Positions 7,762-16,041 of a stretch of DNA of 64,000 nucleotides are shown piece by piece. The position numbers were made by a program, and so were the translations under genes. The stretch is from JAAYDS01 sp012729155 (GTDB lineage: Bacteria; Chloroflexota; Anaerolineae; UBA1429), in assembly GCA_036774405.1 (NCBI GenBank), contig DAIPBO010000016.1, positions 10,542 to 74,541 of the forward strand, in the 5' to 3' direction. Position 1 is the stretch's first letter. Each line of letters begins with the position of its first letter. The notes beneath the pieces are model-generated. The model did no database searches. It was not told the DNA's origin and was given only the letters and a program-made list of their open reading frames with translations.

Positions 7762-9690
7762 CTAAACGTCGTAGGTCAGGCCAAAGCCAAAGGCGAACAG
7801 CGGGTCGGGGTCGTCGTGCGGCGTATCGCCACGGCGGGCGCGCACGGCGTCCATGTTGCGCGGCAGGTTGAACGGCAGCCGCCCCTCGGGGCGCGCCACG
7901 CCCTGCAGCACATCCACCAGCGCGGCGTCATCGGCCCCATAGTGCGCCACCACGGCGGCCACGTCTGCGATGAACTCGCTCAACACCGCCGGCCGGTCGA
8001 GGTGCATCAGCACCACCACCGGCAGCCCCGTGGCCACCAGCCGCTGGATGGCCGCCAGCTCGTCGGCGTTGGCCGCGCCCGCATAGGCCAGCGTGCCCTC
8101 GTGGCGCAGCGGCCCACCACCGCGTCGACCGCCGCCGCCCTCGCCCGCCGCCGGGCCCATGGGGACGAAAAAGGTCGGGTTGGGCATGACCTCATAGGGC
8201 GCCACAACGGCGATGATGGCCAGCTCGGCCTCTTGCGGCGTGGCCACCACCGTGCCCAGCGCCGCGGCCGCCTCGGGCGCCACCTGCTCGACGTACACGC
8301 GCCGCCCCGTGCCCAGCGGCAGCAGGCCATCTGCGTTCTTGAGCAGCGTCACCGAGCGGCGCGTGGCCGCGCGGCCCGCGGCCGTGGCGCGGGGGCCGCC
8401 CACCAGCTCGCCGGCGCGCTCGGCGTCGACGTAGGGGTTCTCGAACAGACCCATCTCGAACATGGGCGTGAGGATGCGCCGCGCCGACTCGTCGAGCCGC
8501 TCCTCGGTGATGGCCCCCTGCTGCACCAGCCCCAGGAGCACGTCCGTGTCGGTCTCGCCGCCGAGCTGGTCGTGCCCCGAGGCCACGATGCGCCGCACCC
8601 GCTCGGCCAGCGGCTGGTCTTCAACGCCCCAGGGCATGCCACGGGTAATGTTCCAGTCGGTGACCACGATGCCGTCAAAGCCCAGCTCTTGCCGTAGCAG
8701 GCCGGCGATCAGCTTCTCAGAAAAGCCGGCCGCCACCGTGTCGATGCCCAGGGGGATGGCATAGTCGGTCATCACAGCGCCGGCGCCCGCCGCCAGCGCC
8801 GCTCTAAAGGGCCGCAGGTGCGCCTCGAACTGGCCGCCAGGGTAGTGCTGCCAGCGCCCGTAATGGTTGTGCGGGTCATAGCCGTCGACCACCGGCCCGT
8901 CGCCGGGAAAGTGCTTGACCGAGCAGATGACGCTCTGCGGGCCGATGCCGGCGCCCGCCTGCAGGCCGTCGATATAGGCCGCGATCAGCTCGGCGCACAG
9001 CTCAGGGTCTTCGCCAAAGGTGCCGGGGATGCGTGGCCAGCGCGGCTCGGTGGCCACATCTGCCATGGGCGCGATGTGAAAGCGCACGCCCACGGCGCGC
9101 TGCTGCTCGTTGGCCAGGGCAGCCAGCTCGCGCACCAGGCCCACATCGCGCGTGGCGGCCTGCCCCAGTTGCGGCGGCCACTGCGCAAAGCCAGAGCGTG
9201 GGTTGGCGTTGCGCGGGTCGGTGCCAAAGACGATGGGGATGCCCAGACGCGAGCCCTCGGCCAACGCCTGCAGAGCATTGTTCCAGCGCGCCTCGACCAC
9301 GGGCGGCCCACCGCCAAAGTTGTTGATGTAACGCATGTGGCGGCTCAGCACCGCCTCGCGCGGCGACGGGTAGGGCGCCGGCGGCAGATGGCCGTCAAAG
9401 CGCGGCTCAAAGCCCTCGGCGCCAGGCAGCGGGCGGTTGGGCGCGTCGAGCAGCTCGCCCTCAGGGCCTGTAAAGGCGCCCTGGTTCGAGGCATAGTGCA
9501 TCAGCCCGACCTTTTCTTCGACGGTGAGGCGCGCCACCAGGTCGGCCACGCGGGCCGCCACGGGCAGGCGCCAGTCTTCGTAGGGGTCGAGCTGGCCGTT
9601 CTTGTTGAGGTCTTTGAAGGTGAGCCCAGCGACGGTGAGCAGCGGGGCTTTGCGCGCCGCCAGCGGCACGGCCGGGGTTGATGGTGGCAT
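7762..9690 (-). CDS. Glycoside hydrolase family 3 enzyme (beta-glucosidase/xylosidase type)
   Basis: This 642-residue protein starts at an ATG with an AAGGAGG site. Sequence features are VKHFPGDGP in the TIM barrel, GIVVTDWN with the predicted nucleophile D345, the middle alpha/beta sandwich starting SVTLLKNADGLLPL, and GRLPFNLPRNMDAV near the end. The early segment DLNKNGQLDPYEDW is common in exo-acting GH3 beta-glucosidases. There is no signal peptide, so it acts inside the cell, probably on imported oligosaccharides. A Gly/Arg-rich insertion (about residues 510-525, GGGGRRGGG) is unusual. No sugar transporter is adjacent. Confidence 0.88.
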   Translation of the reverse strand: MPPSTPAVPLAARKAPLLTVAGLTFKDLNKNGQLDPYEDWRLPVAARVADLVARLTVEEKVGLMHYASNQGAFTGPEGELLDAPNRPLPGAEGFEPRFDGHLPPAPYPSPREAVLSRHMRYINNFGGGPPVVEARWNNALQALAEGSRLGIPIVFGTDPRNANPRSGFAQWPPQLGQAATRDVGLVRELAALANEQQRAVGVRFHIAPMADVATEPRWPRIPGTFGEDPELCAELIAAYIDGLQAGAGIGPQSVICSVKHFPGDGPVVDGYDPHNHYGRWQHYPGGQFEAHLRPFRAALAAGAGAVMTDYAIPLGIDTVAAGFSEKLIAGLLRQELGFDGIVVTDWNITRGMPWGVEDQPLAERVRRIVASGHDQLGGETDTDVLLGLVQQGAITEERLDESARRILTPMFEMGLFENPYVDAERAGELVGGPRATAAGRAATRRSVTLLKNADGLLPLGTGRRVYVEQVAPEAAAALGTVVATPQEAELAIIAVVAPYEVMPNPTFFVPMGPAAGEGGGGRRGGGPLRHEGTLAYAGAANADELAAIQRLVATGLPVVVLMHLDRPAVLSEFIADVAAVVAHYGADDAALVDVLQGVARPEGRLPFNLPRNMDAVRARRGDTPHDDPDPLFAFGFGLTYDV

Positions 9691-9757
9691 GTTGCGCCTC
9701 CTTGCGTGAGACGTGTAGGCACATGGTAGCCGCGCGCTCGCGGCCGGTCAACCACCT

Positions 9758-9780
9758 GCCGCTGGCCTCGCGCCAGCGGC
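9758..9780. terminator. Hairpin downstream of the ABC exporter operon
   Basis: GCCGCTGGC and GCCAGCGGC form a perfect 9-bp stem with a 5-base loop, between the end of the exporter operon and the start of the GH3 gene. No T run is present; the terminator role is inferred. Confidence 0.4.
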
Positions 9781-9812
9781 GCCACCGTTCGCGGCTGCGC
9801 AACGCCGCTCGC

Positions 9813-11627
9813 CTACTGCGCGCCGCCCTGCTCGCTCCACAGGCGTTGATAGAGCCGCTGGTAGGTCTCGTTCGAGGCCAGCAGCGCCTCGTGCTGGCCA
9901 ACGTCGCTGATGCGCCCGGCTTTGAGGACCACGATGCGGTTGGCCCCGCGCAGCGTGCTAAAGCGATGCGCGATGATCACCAGGGTGCGGTCGCGGCCAA
10001 GCTCGACGATGGCCTGGCGGATGAGCGCCTCGGTCATGGCGTCGACGTTGGCGGTGGCTTCATCGAGGATCAGGATGCGCGGATCGGCCAGCAGCGCCCG
10101 AGCGAGGGCCACCAGCTGGCGTTGCCCGCCAGAGAGCAGCGCCCCGCCCTCGCCTGCGTAGCTGTCATAGCCCTGCGGCAACCGCTGGATAAAGGCATCT
10201 GCCTGGGCGCGGCGCGCGGCCGCCTCAACCTCCTCATCGCTGGCCGTAGGCCGCCCATAGCGGATGTTCTCGCGGATGGTGTCGGCAAACAGAAACACCT
10301 CTTGTGGCACCAGCATGGCCAGGCGGGTGCGCTCTGACGAGGCGATGTCGCGCACGTCCACGCCGTCAATGGCCACGCGGCCCTGTTGCGCATCGCTCAG
10401 ACGGGTGAGCAAGCGCGCCAGGGTGCTCTTGCCGGCGCCCGAGGGCCCGACGATGGCCACCGTCTCGCCCGCCGCGATCTGCAGGTCTACGTCGCAAAGC
10501 GCGGGCGCCTCGTCGCCGTAGGCAAAGGTGACGCCCTCGAGGCTCAGCGCACCGCGCCACCCTTCGGCGGGGCGCTGCGGCTGCTCGGGCGACACGATCT
10601 CGGGCTCGCGGCGCAGGTATTCGCCGATGCGCGCCAGCGAGGCCAGCGCCGCCTGATAGCGGTTGTACACCAGCGCCAGCTCGCGTAGCGGACCATAGAG
10701 GCGGTTGATGTAGGCAAAAAAGGCCAGCAGCACGCCTGGCGCCAGCGAGCCTTGCGCCACCAGCCAGCCACCATAGCCCAACACCAGCACCGTGCCCAGG
10801 GTGTTGGTGATGGTCATGGTGGGAAAGATCGCGGCGAACAGCAGGCTCACCCGCAGGTTGGCGCTCATATTGCGCAGGCTGATCTGCTCAAACTCTTCGG
10901 CGGTGAACGACTCGCGCCCCAGCGACTGGACCACGCGCATGCCCGAGACGCCCTGCTCGACGCTGGCGTTGACCGCGGCGATCTCTTGCTGCACATGGCG
11001 ATAAGCCCTGCGCATCTGCCGCCCCAAATAGTCCATGCTGGCCATCACCAGCGGAATGGGGATCAGCGTCACCAGCGCCAGCCGCCAGTCGATCAGCAGC
11101 ATGGCCACGATGATGCCCACGATGGTCAGCAGGTCGCCCAACAGGTTGAGCACTTCGCTCGAGGCCACGTCAGAGAGCGCCTCGGTGTCGCTGGTGAGGC
11201 GCGAGACGATCTGCCCCACGCGTTCTTGCTCGTGAAAGGCCAGCGGCTGGGCCAGTACGCGGCTGAACAGGTCATGGCGGATGGCATAGACCACCCGCTG
11301 CCCCACCTGCGCGGTGATGAGCCCCTGCCAGTAGCTGGCCAGCCAGTAGACCCCGTTGAGCGCGATGTAGATGCCCCCCAGCCAGGCCAGGCCCACCAGG
11401 TCGTTCTGGGCGATGTAGCGGTCGACGGCCACCTTGCCCAGATAGGGCAGCAGCAGCGTGACGCCCACCGCCACCAGCAGGCAGGCGGCCCCCAGTAACA
11501 AGCGGCCCAGGTGGGCGCGCACATAGCCACCGAACAGGCGCAGCGCATCGCGGTCGAGGGGCACGGGGCCGTCGTGCTCTTGGCCGCCGCCCTGCAAGCG
11601 TCCCATAAAGCCGCCGCGAATGGTCAT
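9813..11627 (-). CDS. ABC exporter subunit, fused permease-ATPase (second of pair)
   Basis: A 604-residue half-transporter. Residues about 25-330 hold six transmembrane helices of the type-I exporter fold. The ATPase domain has Walker A GPSGAGKST, signature LLSGGQRQ, Walker B ILILDEATANVD and switch histidine in IIAHRFST. The ATG overlaps the TGA of the upstream partner (ATGA), with AGGAGG before it, so the two are translationally coupled and probably form a heterodimer exporting drugs, lipids or peptides. This subunit keeps the catalytic Glu after Walker B (DEAT). Confidence 0.92.
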   Translation of the reverse strand: MTIRGGFMGRLQGGGQEHDGPVPLDRDALRLFGGYVRAHLGRLLLGAACLLVAVGVTLLLPYLGKVAVDRYIAQNDLVGLAWLGGIYIALNGVYWLASYWQGLITAQVGQRVVYAIRHDLFSRVLAQPLAFHEQERVGQIVSRLTSDTEALSDVASSEVLNLLGDLLTIVGIIVAMLLIDWRLALVTLIPIPLVMASMDYLGRQMRRAYRHVQQEIAAVNASVEQGVSGMRVVQSLGRESFTAEEFEQISLRNMSANLRVSLLFAAIFPTMTITNTLGTVLVLGYGGWLVAQGSLAPGVLLAFFAYINRLYGPLRELALVYNRYQAALASLARIGEYLRREPEIVSPEQPQRPAEGWRGALSLEGVTFAYGDEAPALCDVDLQIAAGETVAIVGPSGAGKSTLARLLTRLSDAQQGRVAIDGVDVRDIASSERTRLAMLVPQEVFLFADTIRENIRYGRPTASDEEVEAAARRAQADAFIQRLPQGYDSYAGEGGALLSGGQRQLVALARALLADPRILILDEATANVDAMTEALIRQAIVELGRDRTLVIIAHRFSTLRGANRIVVLKAGRISDVGQHEALLASNETYQRLYQRLWSEQGGAQ

Positions 11628-13588
11628 CAGAGCACCTCCTCTTGAGGCGCGAGCGCCTCGGCCTGGGTCTGTAGTGCCTGCAGGCGGGCATAGAGGCCCC
11701 CCGCGGCCACCAGCTGCTGGTGGGCGGTGGCGATCTCGTCGCCATGCGCGCGCTCGACGATGCGCCCCTGATCGAGCACCAGGATCTGATCGGCCTCTTG
11801 CACCGTCCACAGACGGTGGGCGATGACAAAGGTGGTGCGGCCCTGGCGGGCGCGGCGCATGGCGGCCTGCATTTGCCGCTCGGTTTCGGCATCTACCGCT
11901 GCGGTGGGTTCGTCGAGGATCAGAATGCGCGGATCGCGCAGCAGCACGCGCGCCAGAGCGATGCGCTGGCGCTGCCCGCCCGAGAGGCGCACGCCGCGCT
12001 CGCCCACGGGCGTCTCATAGCCCATGGGCAGCGACGAGACGAAATCGTGCAGCTGGGCATCGCGGGCCACGCGCTCGATATCGGCGCGGCTGGCGTCGGG
12101 CGCGCCATAGGCGATGTTATCGCCCACCGAGGTGTCAAAGAGAAAGGCCGTCTGCAGGGCGATGCCGATGGCATCTCGCAGGCTCTCGACCGTCACGGCG
12201 GCGATATCGTGCCCGTCGATGGTGATGGCGCCCGCCTGCGGATCGTAAAAGCGAGGCAGCAGGTGCACCAGCGTGCTCTTGCCCGAGCCCGAGGCGCCCA
12301 CCAGCGCCACCATCTCGCCTGGCGCCGCGGCCAGGGCGATGTCGTGGAGCACGTCATGTTCGCCGTCGTAGCTGAACTGCACGCCCTCGTAGCGCACACT
12401 GCCCTGCACGGCGGGCAGGGCGTAGGCGTTGGGTGCATCGCGGATCTCGGGCTCGGTGTCGAGCACCTCAAACACCCGCTCGGCGGCCGCGGCGGCGCGC
12501 ATCATCACGTTCAGCATCATGCCTGTCTGGCGGATAGGCCGCAACAGCATGCTCACGTAACTGGTAAAAGCGATCAGCGTGCCCAGAGAGACCGTCTGGC
12601 GCACCACGCCGCGCCCGCCATACCAGAGCACCAGGCCGGTGATGACGCCCATCAACACGTTGGCATAGGGCATCCACAAAGCGCTGACGCGGGCCGCGCC
12701 GATGTTGGCCTGTTGCAGGGCGCTCGCCTGGCGGTCGGCGCGCTGGGCCTCGAACGGCTCGCGGCCAAAGAGCTTGACCACCAGAATCCCCGAAAGGCTC
12801 TGCTGCAGAGTGTTGGTGAGGGCCGCCAGCGCACGGCGGGTGCGCATCATGGCGGGGCGCACCTGGCGGGCATACACCAGCATGCCGTGCACCAGCAGCG
12901 GCGTCACCGCCAAAAAGAGCAGGCCCAGGCGCCAGTTCCAGCCAAAGAGCACCGCGAGGATGCCCAGCAAGATGAGGATGTTGGTCAGCACGATCACCGC
13001 CGCGCGCCCGAAAAAGTCGCTCAGGGTGTCGATATCAGCGGTGACGCGCGACATCAGCTCGCCTGTGCGGGCGCGGTCGTAGAACGAAAAAGAGAGGCTG
13101 CTCAGGTGGCGAAAGACGGCGCTCCGCAGCCCAAAGACGATGCGGTGCCCGGCGCCCGCCATGGCATAGAGGCGCGCAAAGTCGACAGCGCCCTGCACAA
13201 TGGAGAGGCCAAACAGGCCTGCCGCCAGCCAGATGATGCCGCGGGCCTCGCCGCCCAGCATCAGGCGGTCGACGCCATAGCGGATCAGCACGGGCGGGGC
13301 CAGCTCGACGGCGGTGGTGGCCAACAGCGCCAGCACCACCAGCGCCAGCAGCCGACGGTGTGGCCTGAGATAGCCCAGCATGCGCTTGACCGTGGGCCAG
13401 AGGGGTTTTTGAGGCTTTTGCGCCCCTGGGCCGTTGCCCGGCCCGCCTGGGCCAGGCTTGCCAGCGCCAGCTTTGCCAGCGCCAGGTTTGCCTGCGCCAG
13501 GCTTGCCTGGCCCCACTTTGCCGGCCCCAGGCCCGCCGGGCCCTGGCTTGGCCTGCACTTGCTCGCGACGCTCAGGCGATGGGCTCAT
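11627..13588 (-). CDS. ABC exporter subunit with Gly/Pro/Lys-rich N-terminal tail (first of pair)
   Basis: A 653-residue permease-ATPase. The start at 13588 follows AGGAGG. Residues about 12-62 are a low-complexity run of GKPGAGKPG-type units, encoded by short imperfect DNA repeats, before the first transmembrane helix (LLALVVLALLATTAVEL). The ATPase has GASGSGKST, LSGGQRQRIALARVLL, ILILDEPTAAVD and VIAHRLWTV. The basic, flexible tail would lie in the cytoplasm and is not usual for this family; its purpose is unknown. The gene follows the PadR gene by 70 bases on the same strand. Confidence 0.9.
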   Translation of the reverse strand: MSPSPERREQVQAKPGPGGPGAGKVGPGKPGAGKPGAGKAGAGKPGPGGPGNGPGAQKPQKPLWPTVKRMLGYLRPHRRLLALVVLALLATTAVELAPPVLIRYGVDRLMLGGEARGIIWLAAGLFGLSIVQGAVDFARLYAMAGAGHRIVFGLRSAVFRHLSSLSFSFYDRARTGELMSRVTADIDTLSDFFGRAAVIVLTNILILLGILAVLFGWNWRLGLLFLAVTPLLVHGMLVYARQVRPAMMRTRRALAALTNTLQQSLSGILVVKLFGREPFEAQRADRQASALQQANIGAARVSALWMPYANVLMGVITGLVLWYGGRGVVRQTVSLGTLIAFTSYVSMLLRPIRQTGMMLNVMMRAAAAAERVFEVLDTEPEIRDAPNAYALPAVQGSVRYEGVQFSYDGEHDVLHDIALAAAPGEMVALVGASGSGKSTLVHLLPRFYDPQAGAITIDGHDIAAVTVESLRDAIGIALQTAFLFDTSVGDNIAYGAPDASRADIERVARDAQLHDFVSSLPMGYETPVGERGVRLSGGQRQRIALARVLLRDPRILILDEPTAAVDAETERQMQAAMRRARQGRTTFVIAHRLWTVQEADQILVLDQGRIVERAHGDEIATAHQQLVAAGGLYARLQALQTQAEALAPQEEVL

Positions 13589-13658
13589 GGGCAAACCTCC
13601 TGTGTGTGAGAGCGCGCACCCGCTACGCGATCGATCGAACGACGACGCCCGGCTGCGG

Positions 13659-14078
13659 CTAGGCCTCGCTGGGGTCAAAGTGCCGCTGATAGCCATCGAG
13701 AAAGCGCCCCAGGCAAGCGCGCATGTGCTCAGCGCGGCCCGCCCAGGCATGCAAGAAGGCTACGCCCTCGGGCGTCACCTCGTAGAGGCGACGCGCCGGC
13801 CCCTGGCCGGCGGTATCCCACGTCGAGACCAGCAGCCCGTCGGCCTCGAGTTGGCGCAGCGTGCGATAGAGCAGGCCGGGATCGGCCGTGGGCATGTGAG
13901 GCTGTTCGGCCGTCAGCCGTTCAAGCAACTCATAGCCATGGGCGGGCTTGTCGAGCAGCAACAACACCAGGCGCGGCCCCAAAAAGCCACGCAGCCCCCC
14001 TGCGTGGCGGCCCAGCGCACAAGGGCCCCGACGGCGGCCGGCAGGCAGATCGGGCTCATCGCAGCGGCGTGGCGGCAT
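13659..14078 (-). CDS. PadR-family transcriptional regulator
   Basis: This 139-residue protein has the PadR winged helix: LLDKPAHGYELLERL, then GLLYRTLRQLEADGLL and RRLYEVTPEGVAFL, followed by a C-terminal dimerisation helix. PadR proteins commonly repress a neighbouring multidrug ABC exporter and are released by its substrates. It is the first gene of a row with the two exporter subunits, so autoregulation of the operon is likely. The first 25 residues are Arg/Pro-rich and lack a clear ribosome site, so the true start could lie further in. Confidence 0.88.
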   Translation of the reverse strand: MPPRRCDEPDLPAGRRRGPCALGRHAGGLRGFLGPRLVLLLLDKPAHGYELLERLTAEQPHMPTADPGLLYRTLRQLEADGLLVSTWDTAGQGPARRLYEVTPEGVAFLHAWAGRAEHMRACLGRFLDGYQRHFDPSEA

Positions 14079-14109
14079 AACTGTCTTTCTCGGATAAATG
14101 CATAAGGCG

Positions 14110-14137
14110 ATTATATGATCTCGTCATCTAGTGTCAA
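14110..14137 (-). promoter_or_regulatory. Promoter with overlapping inverted repeat upstream of padR
   Basis: On the minus strand TTGACA (14132-14137), a 16-base spacer and TATAAT (14110-14115) form a near-consensus promoter. A 7-bp inverted repeat with one mismatch, TATATGA and TCATCTA (14112-14130, 5-base loop), overlaps the -10 and spacer. It is a candidate PadR operator; the assignment is by position only. Confidence 0.65.
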
Positions 14138-14264
14138 AGACGGCTATGGTGACGTGGCGCTGGCAGGTGCGAGGCCAGGGGCGCCCCACCGCGCAGCGCC
14201 GCGCCCTTGACGCCGCACGAACGGCGCGCTAGCATACGCCTGCCTGGGAAAGCGAGGCGCAGCC

Positions 14265-15941
14265 ATGAAGCGTCTGCTGAGCACCGTGCTTCCTCTGCTG
14301 ATCGTCCTGGCCAACGGCCCGCCCAAAGCCAGCGCCGACGAGCCGCCGCTCACCTTTGTGGGCAGCCTGCGCTATGTCGAAAGCGGCCCCATGGCCGCCC
14401 AGTCTGGCTGGGCCGCCGGCATCATGTGGGGCAGCGCCGTGGCGCCGGTGGCGGGGGTGCGGCTGCTGTCGGGCCTGGGCGCCCTCTCGTCGCTCGGTGA
14501 CAACGCCACGCTGGCCCGGCTCTACGACCAGCTCCGCAGCACCGTGCCCGTCGACCTCGCCGGCCTCTTGCCCATCTCGGCCCGCTACGACGCCCGGGTG
14601 ACCTTTACCCTCGTGCAGGTAGCGCCCAACCGCCTGGCGCTGCAACAGGGCGCCCTGCGGTGGACGCTCACGCAGCAGGCCGAGCTCAGCGGCGAGGGCA
14701 CCGTCATCAGCGACCAGTTCGTCGGCCAGGGAGAGTATGCTCTGAATACTGAGCATGACAAGATCGACCTGACCTTTGACCTGCGCGCCGACGAGCCTAC
14801 CTTTGCCCTCGACGTCGCCATAGCCCACCCCATGCCCATCAACGGCCTCTCGCGCTGGTCGGCCCTCGCCGGCCTGGTGCAGCTCGACATCCGCGCCCAA
14901 AACGGCATCGAGACCTTTGGCGGCCAGTCGTTCGGCGAGCCCATCCCCCCAGAGGTCGTCTCGTCCGAGCCAGGCACGCACGCCATCGCCTACAGCCGCA
15001 GCGGCACGCTCGACCAGCTCAGCGGCACCGAGACCTGGCGCGACGTCACCGACACGCAGCTGCTGGTGAGCTATCAGATCGCTGACCGCTGCTATGCCGT
15101 CATCGACGAACCGCCCCACGACGGCCGCCTCACCGCCCCCGCCGAGGGCGAGCGCAGCCTCGAGGGCGACCTGCGCGCCACGGTGCTGCCCGATGTGCAC
15201 GCGTCCCAGCTCGAGTGGACGCTGCCCCCCTTTGCCGGCCACGAGCCCCACTATGACCCCGACGACCGCCGCGGCGCCGACCTGCGCTTCTGGTTCGATG
15301 CCCCCCTGCCCGGCGACAACGCCGCCTGGGGGCCCTATCAGCTCGAGGCGGCCTTTGTCGAGGCAGCGGCCCAGGCCTGCGAGGCCGTGCCCGCGCGCCA
15401 GGTGCGCCTCTTTTTCTCGCGAGACGCCCACAACAACCCCGACGGCAACGTGCCCAACTGGTTCTACTACTGGCAGCAGACCCCCGCCGGCCAGGGCCAC
15501 GGCGCCGCCATGCGCTACGACCCCGCCGAGGCCGACTGGGCCGCCTTTCGCGGCTATGGCAACCCCTGGCTGGCCGACCGCATCTACCTCAGCAACCTCT
15601 TTCGCGATGGCGAACTGCTGCTGGTCAACCCGCTTACGGGCCAGGTCACCACGGGCATCGATGCCTACGCCGTGGTGGTGCGCCACGAGTGGCAGCACCT
15701 GCGCGACTATGCCGCCTGGTGGGGCCAGCGCGGCTATCAGCAGCTCACCGAGGACGCCGGCGACCGCGACAAGATCCCCGATGCGCTCGAGCCCGCCCTG
15801 GGCTTTAGCCCCAAACTGTTCGACACCCCCGGCCTGGGCCTGGGCGATGCCGAGTACTCGGCCTATCGCGCCGAGGCCGGCTGGCGCATCGGCGCCGCCA
15901 ACGCCCAAGACTGGGCCGACCCCGGCAAACAGAGCCGCTGA
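14265..15941 (+). CDS. Secreted HEWxH protein, putative zinc metallopeptidase (paralog 1)
   Basis: A 558-residue exported protein with a signal peptide (MKRLLSTVLPLLIVLANG, cleavage near ASA-DE at about 24). I do not recognise a named family. At residues 474-478 HEWQH is a zincin-like HExxH motif, followed by DYAAWWGQRGYQ and then an acidic Ca2+-loop-like segment DAGDRDKIPDALEP. A conserved core just before it reads NNPDGNVPNWFYYW. The protein is clearly paralogous to the next gene over its full length. Function as a peptidase is inferred from the motif. It starts the operon 14265-19213. Confidence 0.7.
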   Translation: MKRLLSTVLPLLIVLANGPPKASADEPPLTFVGSLRYVESGPMAAQSGWAAGIMWGSAVAPVAGVRLLSGLGALSSLGDNATLARLYDQLRSTVPVDLAGLLPISARYDARVTFTLVQVAPNRLALQQGALRWTLTQQAELSGEGTVISDQFVGQGEYALNTEHDKIDLTFDLRADEPTFALDVAIAHPMPINGLSRWSALAGLVQLDIRAQNGIETFGGQSFGEPIPPEVVSSEPGTHAIAYSRSGTLDQLSGTETWRDVTDTQLLVSYQIADRCYAVIDEPPHDGRLTAPAEGERSLEGDLRATVLPDVHASQLEWTLPPFAGHEPHYDPDDRRGADLRFWFDAPLPGDNAAWGPYQLEAAFVEAAAQACEAVPARQVRLFFSRDAHNNPDGNVPNWFYYWQQTPAGQGHGAAMRYDPAEADWAAFRGYGNPWLADRIYLSNLFRDGELLLVNPLTGQVTTGIDAYAVVVRHEWQHLRDYAAWWGQRGYQQLTEDAGDRDKIPDALEPALGFSPKLFDTPGLGLGDAEYSAYRAEAGWRIGAANAQDWADPGKQSR

Positions 15942-16041
15942 CCATGCCCGCCAAACGCCTTGACAGCAGCCATAGAGAGTGCTACAAACCGCAGCAAACG
16001 CCGGCCAGCCTGGCCGGCCCAACTCATCTGCGAGGCGTGGC

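Noticed and set aside
11720..13609. 629-codon plus-strand open frame
   Set aside because: Antisense shadow of the ABC exporter gene, His/Gln-rich and without domains.
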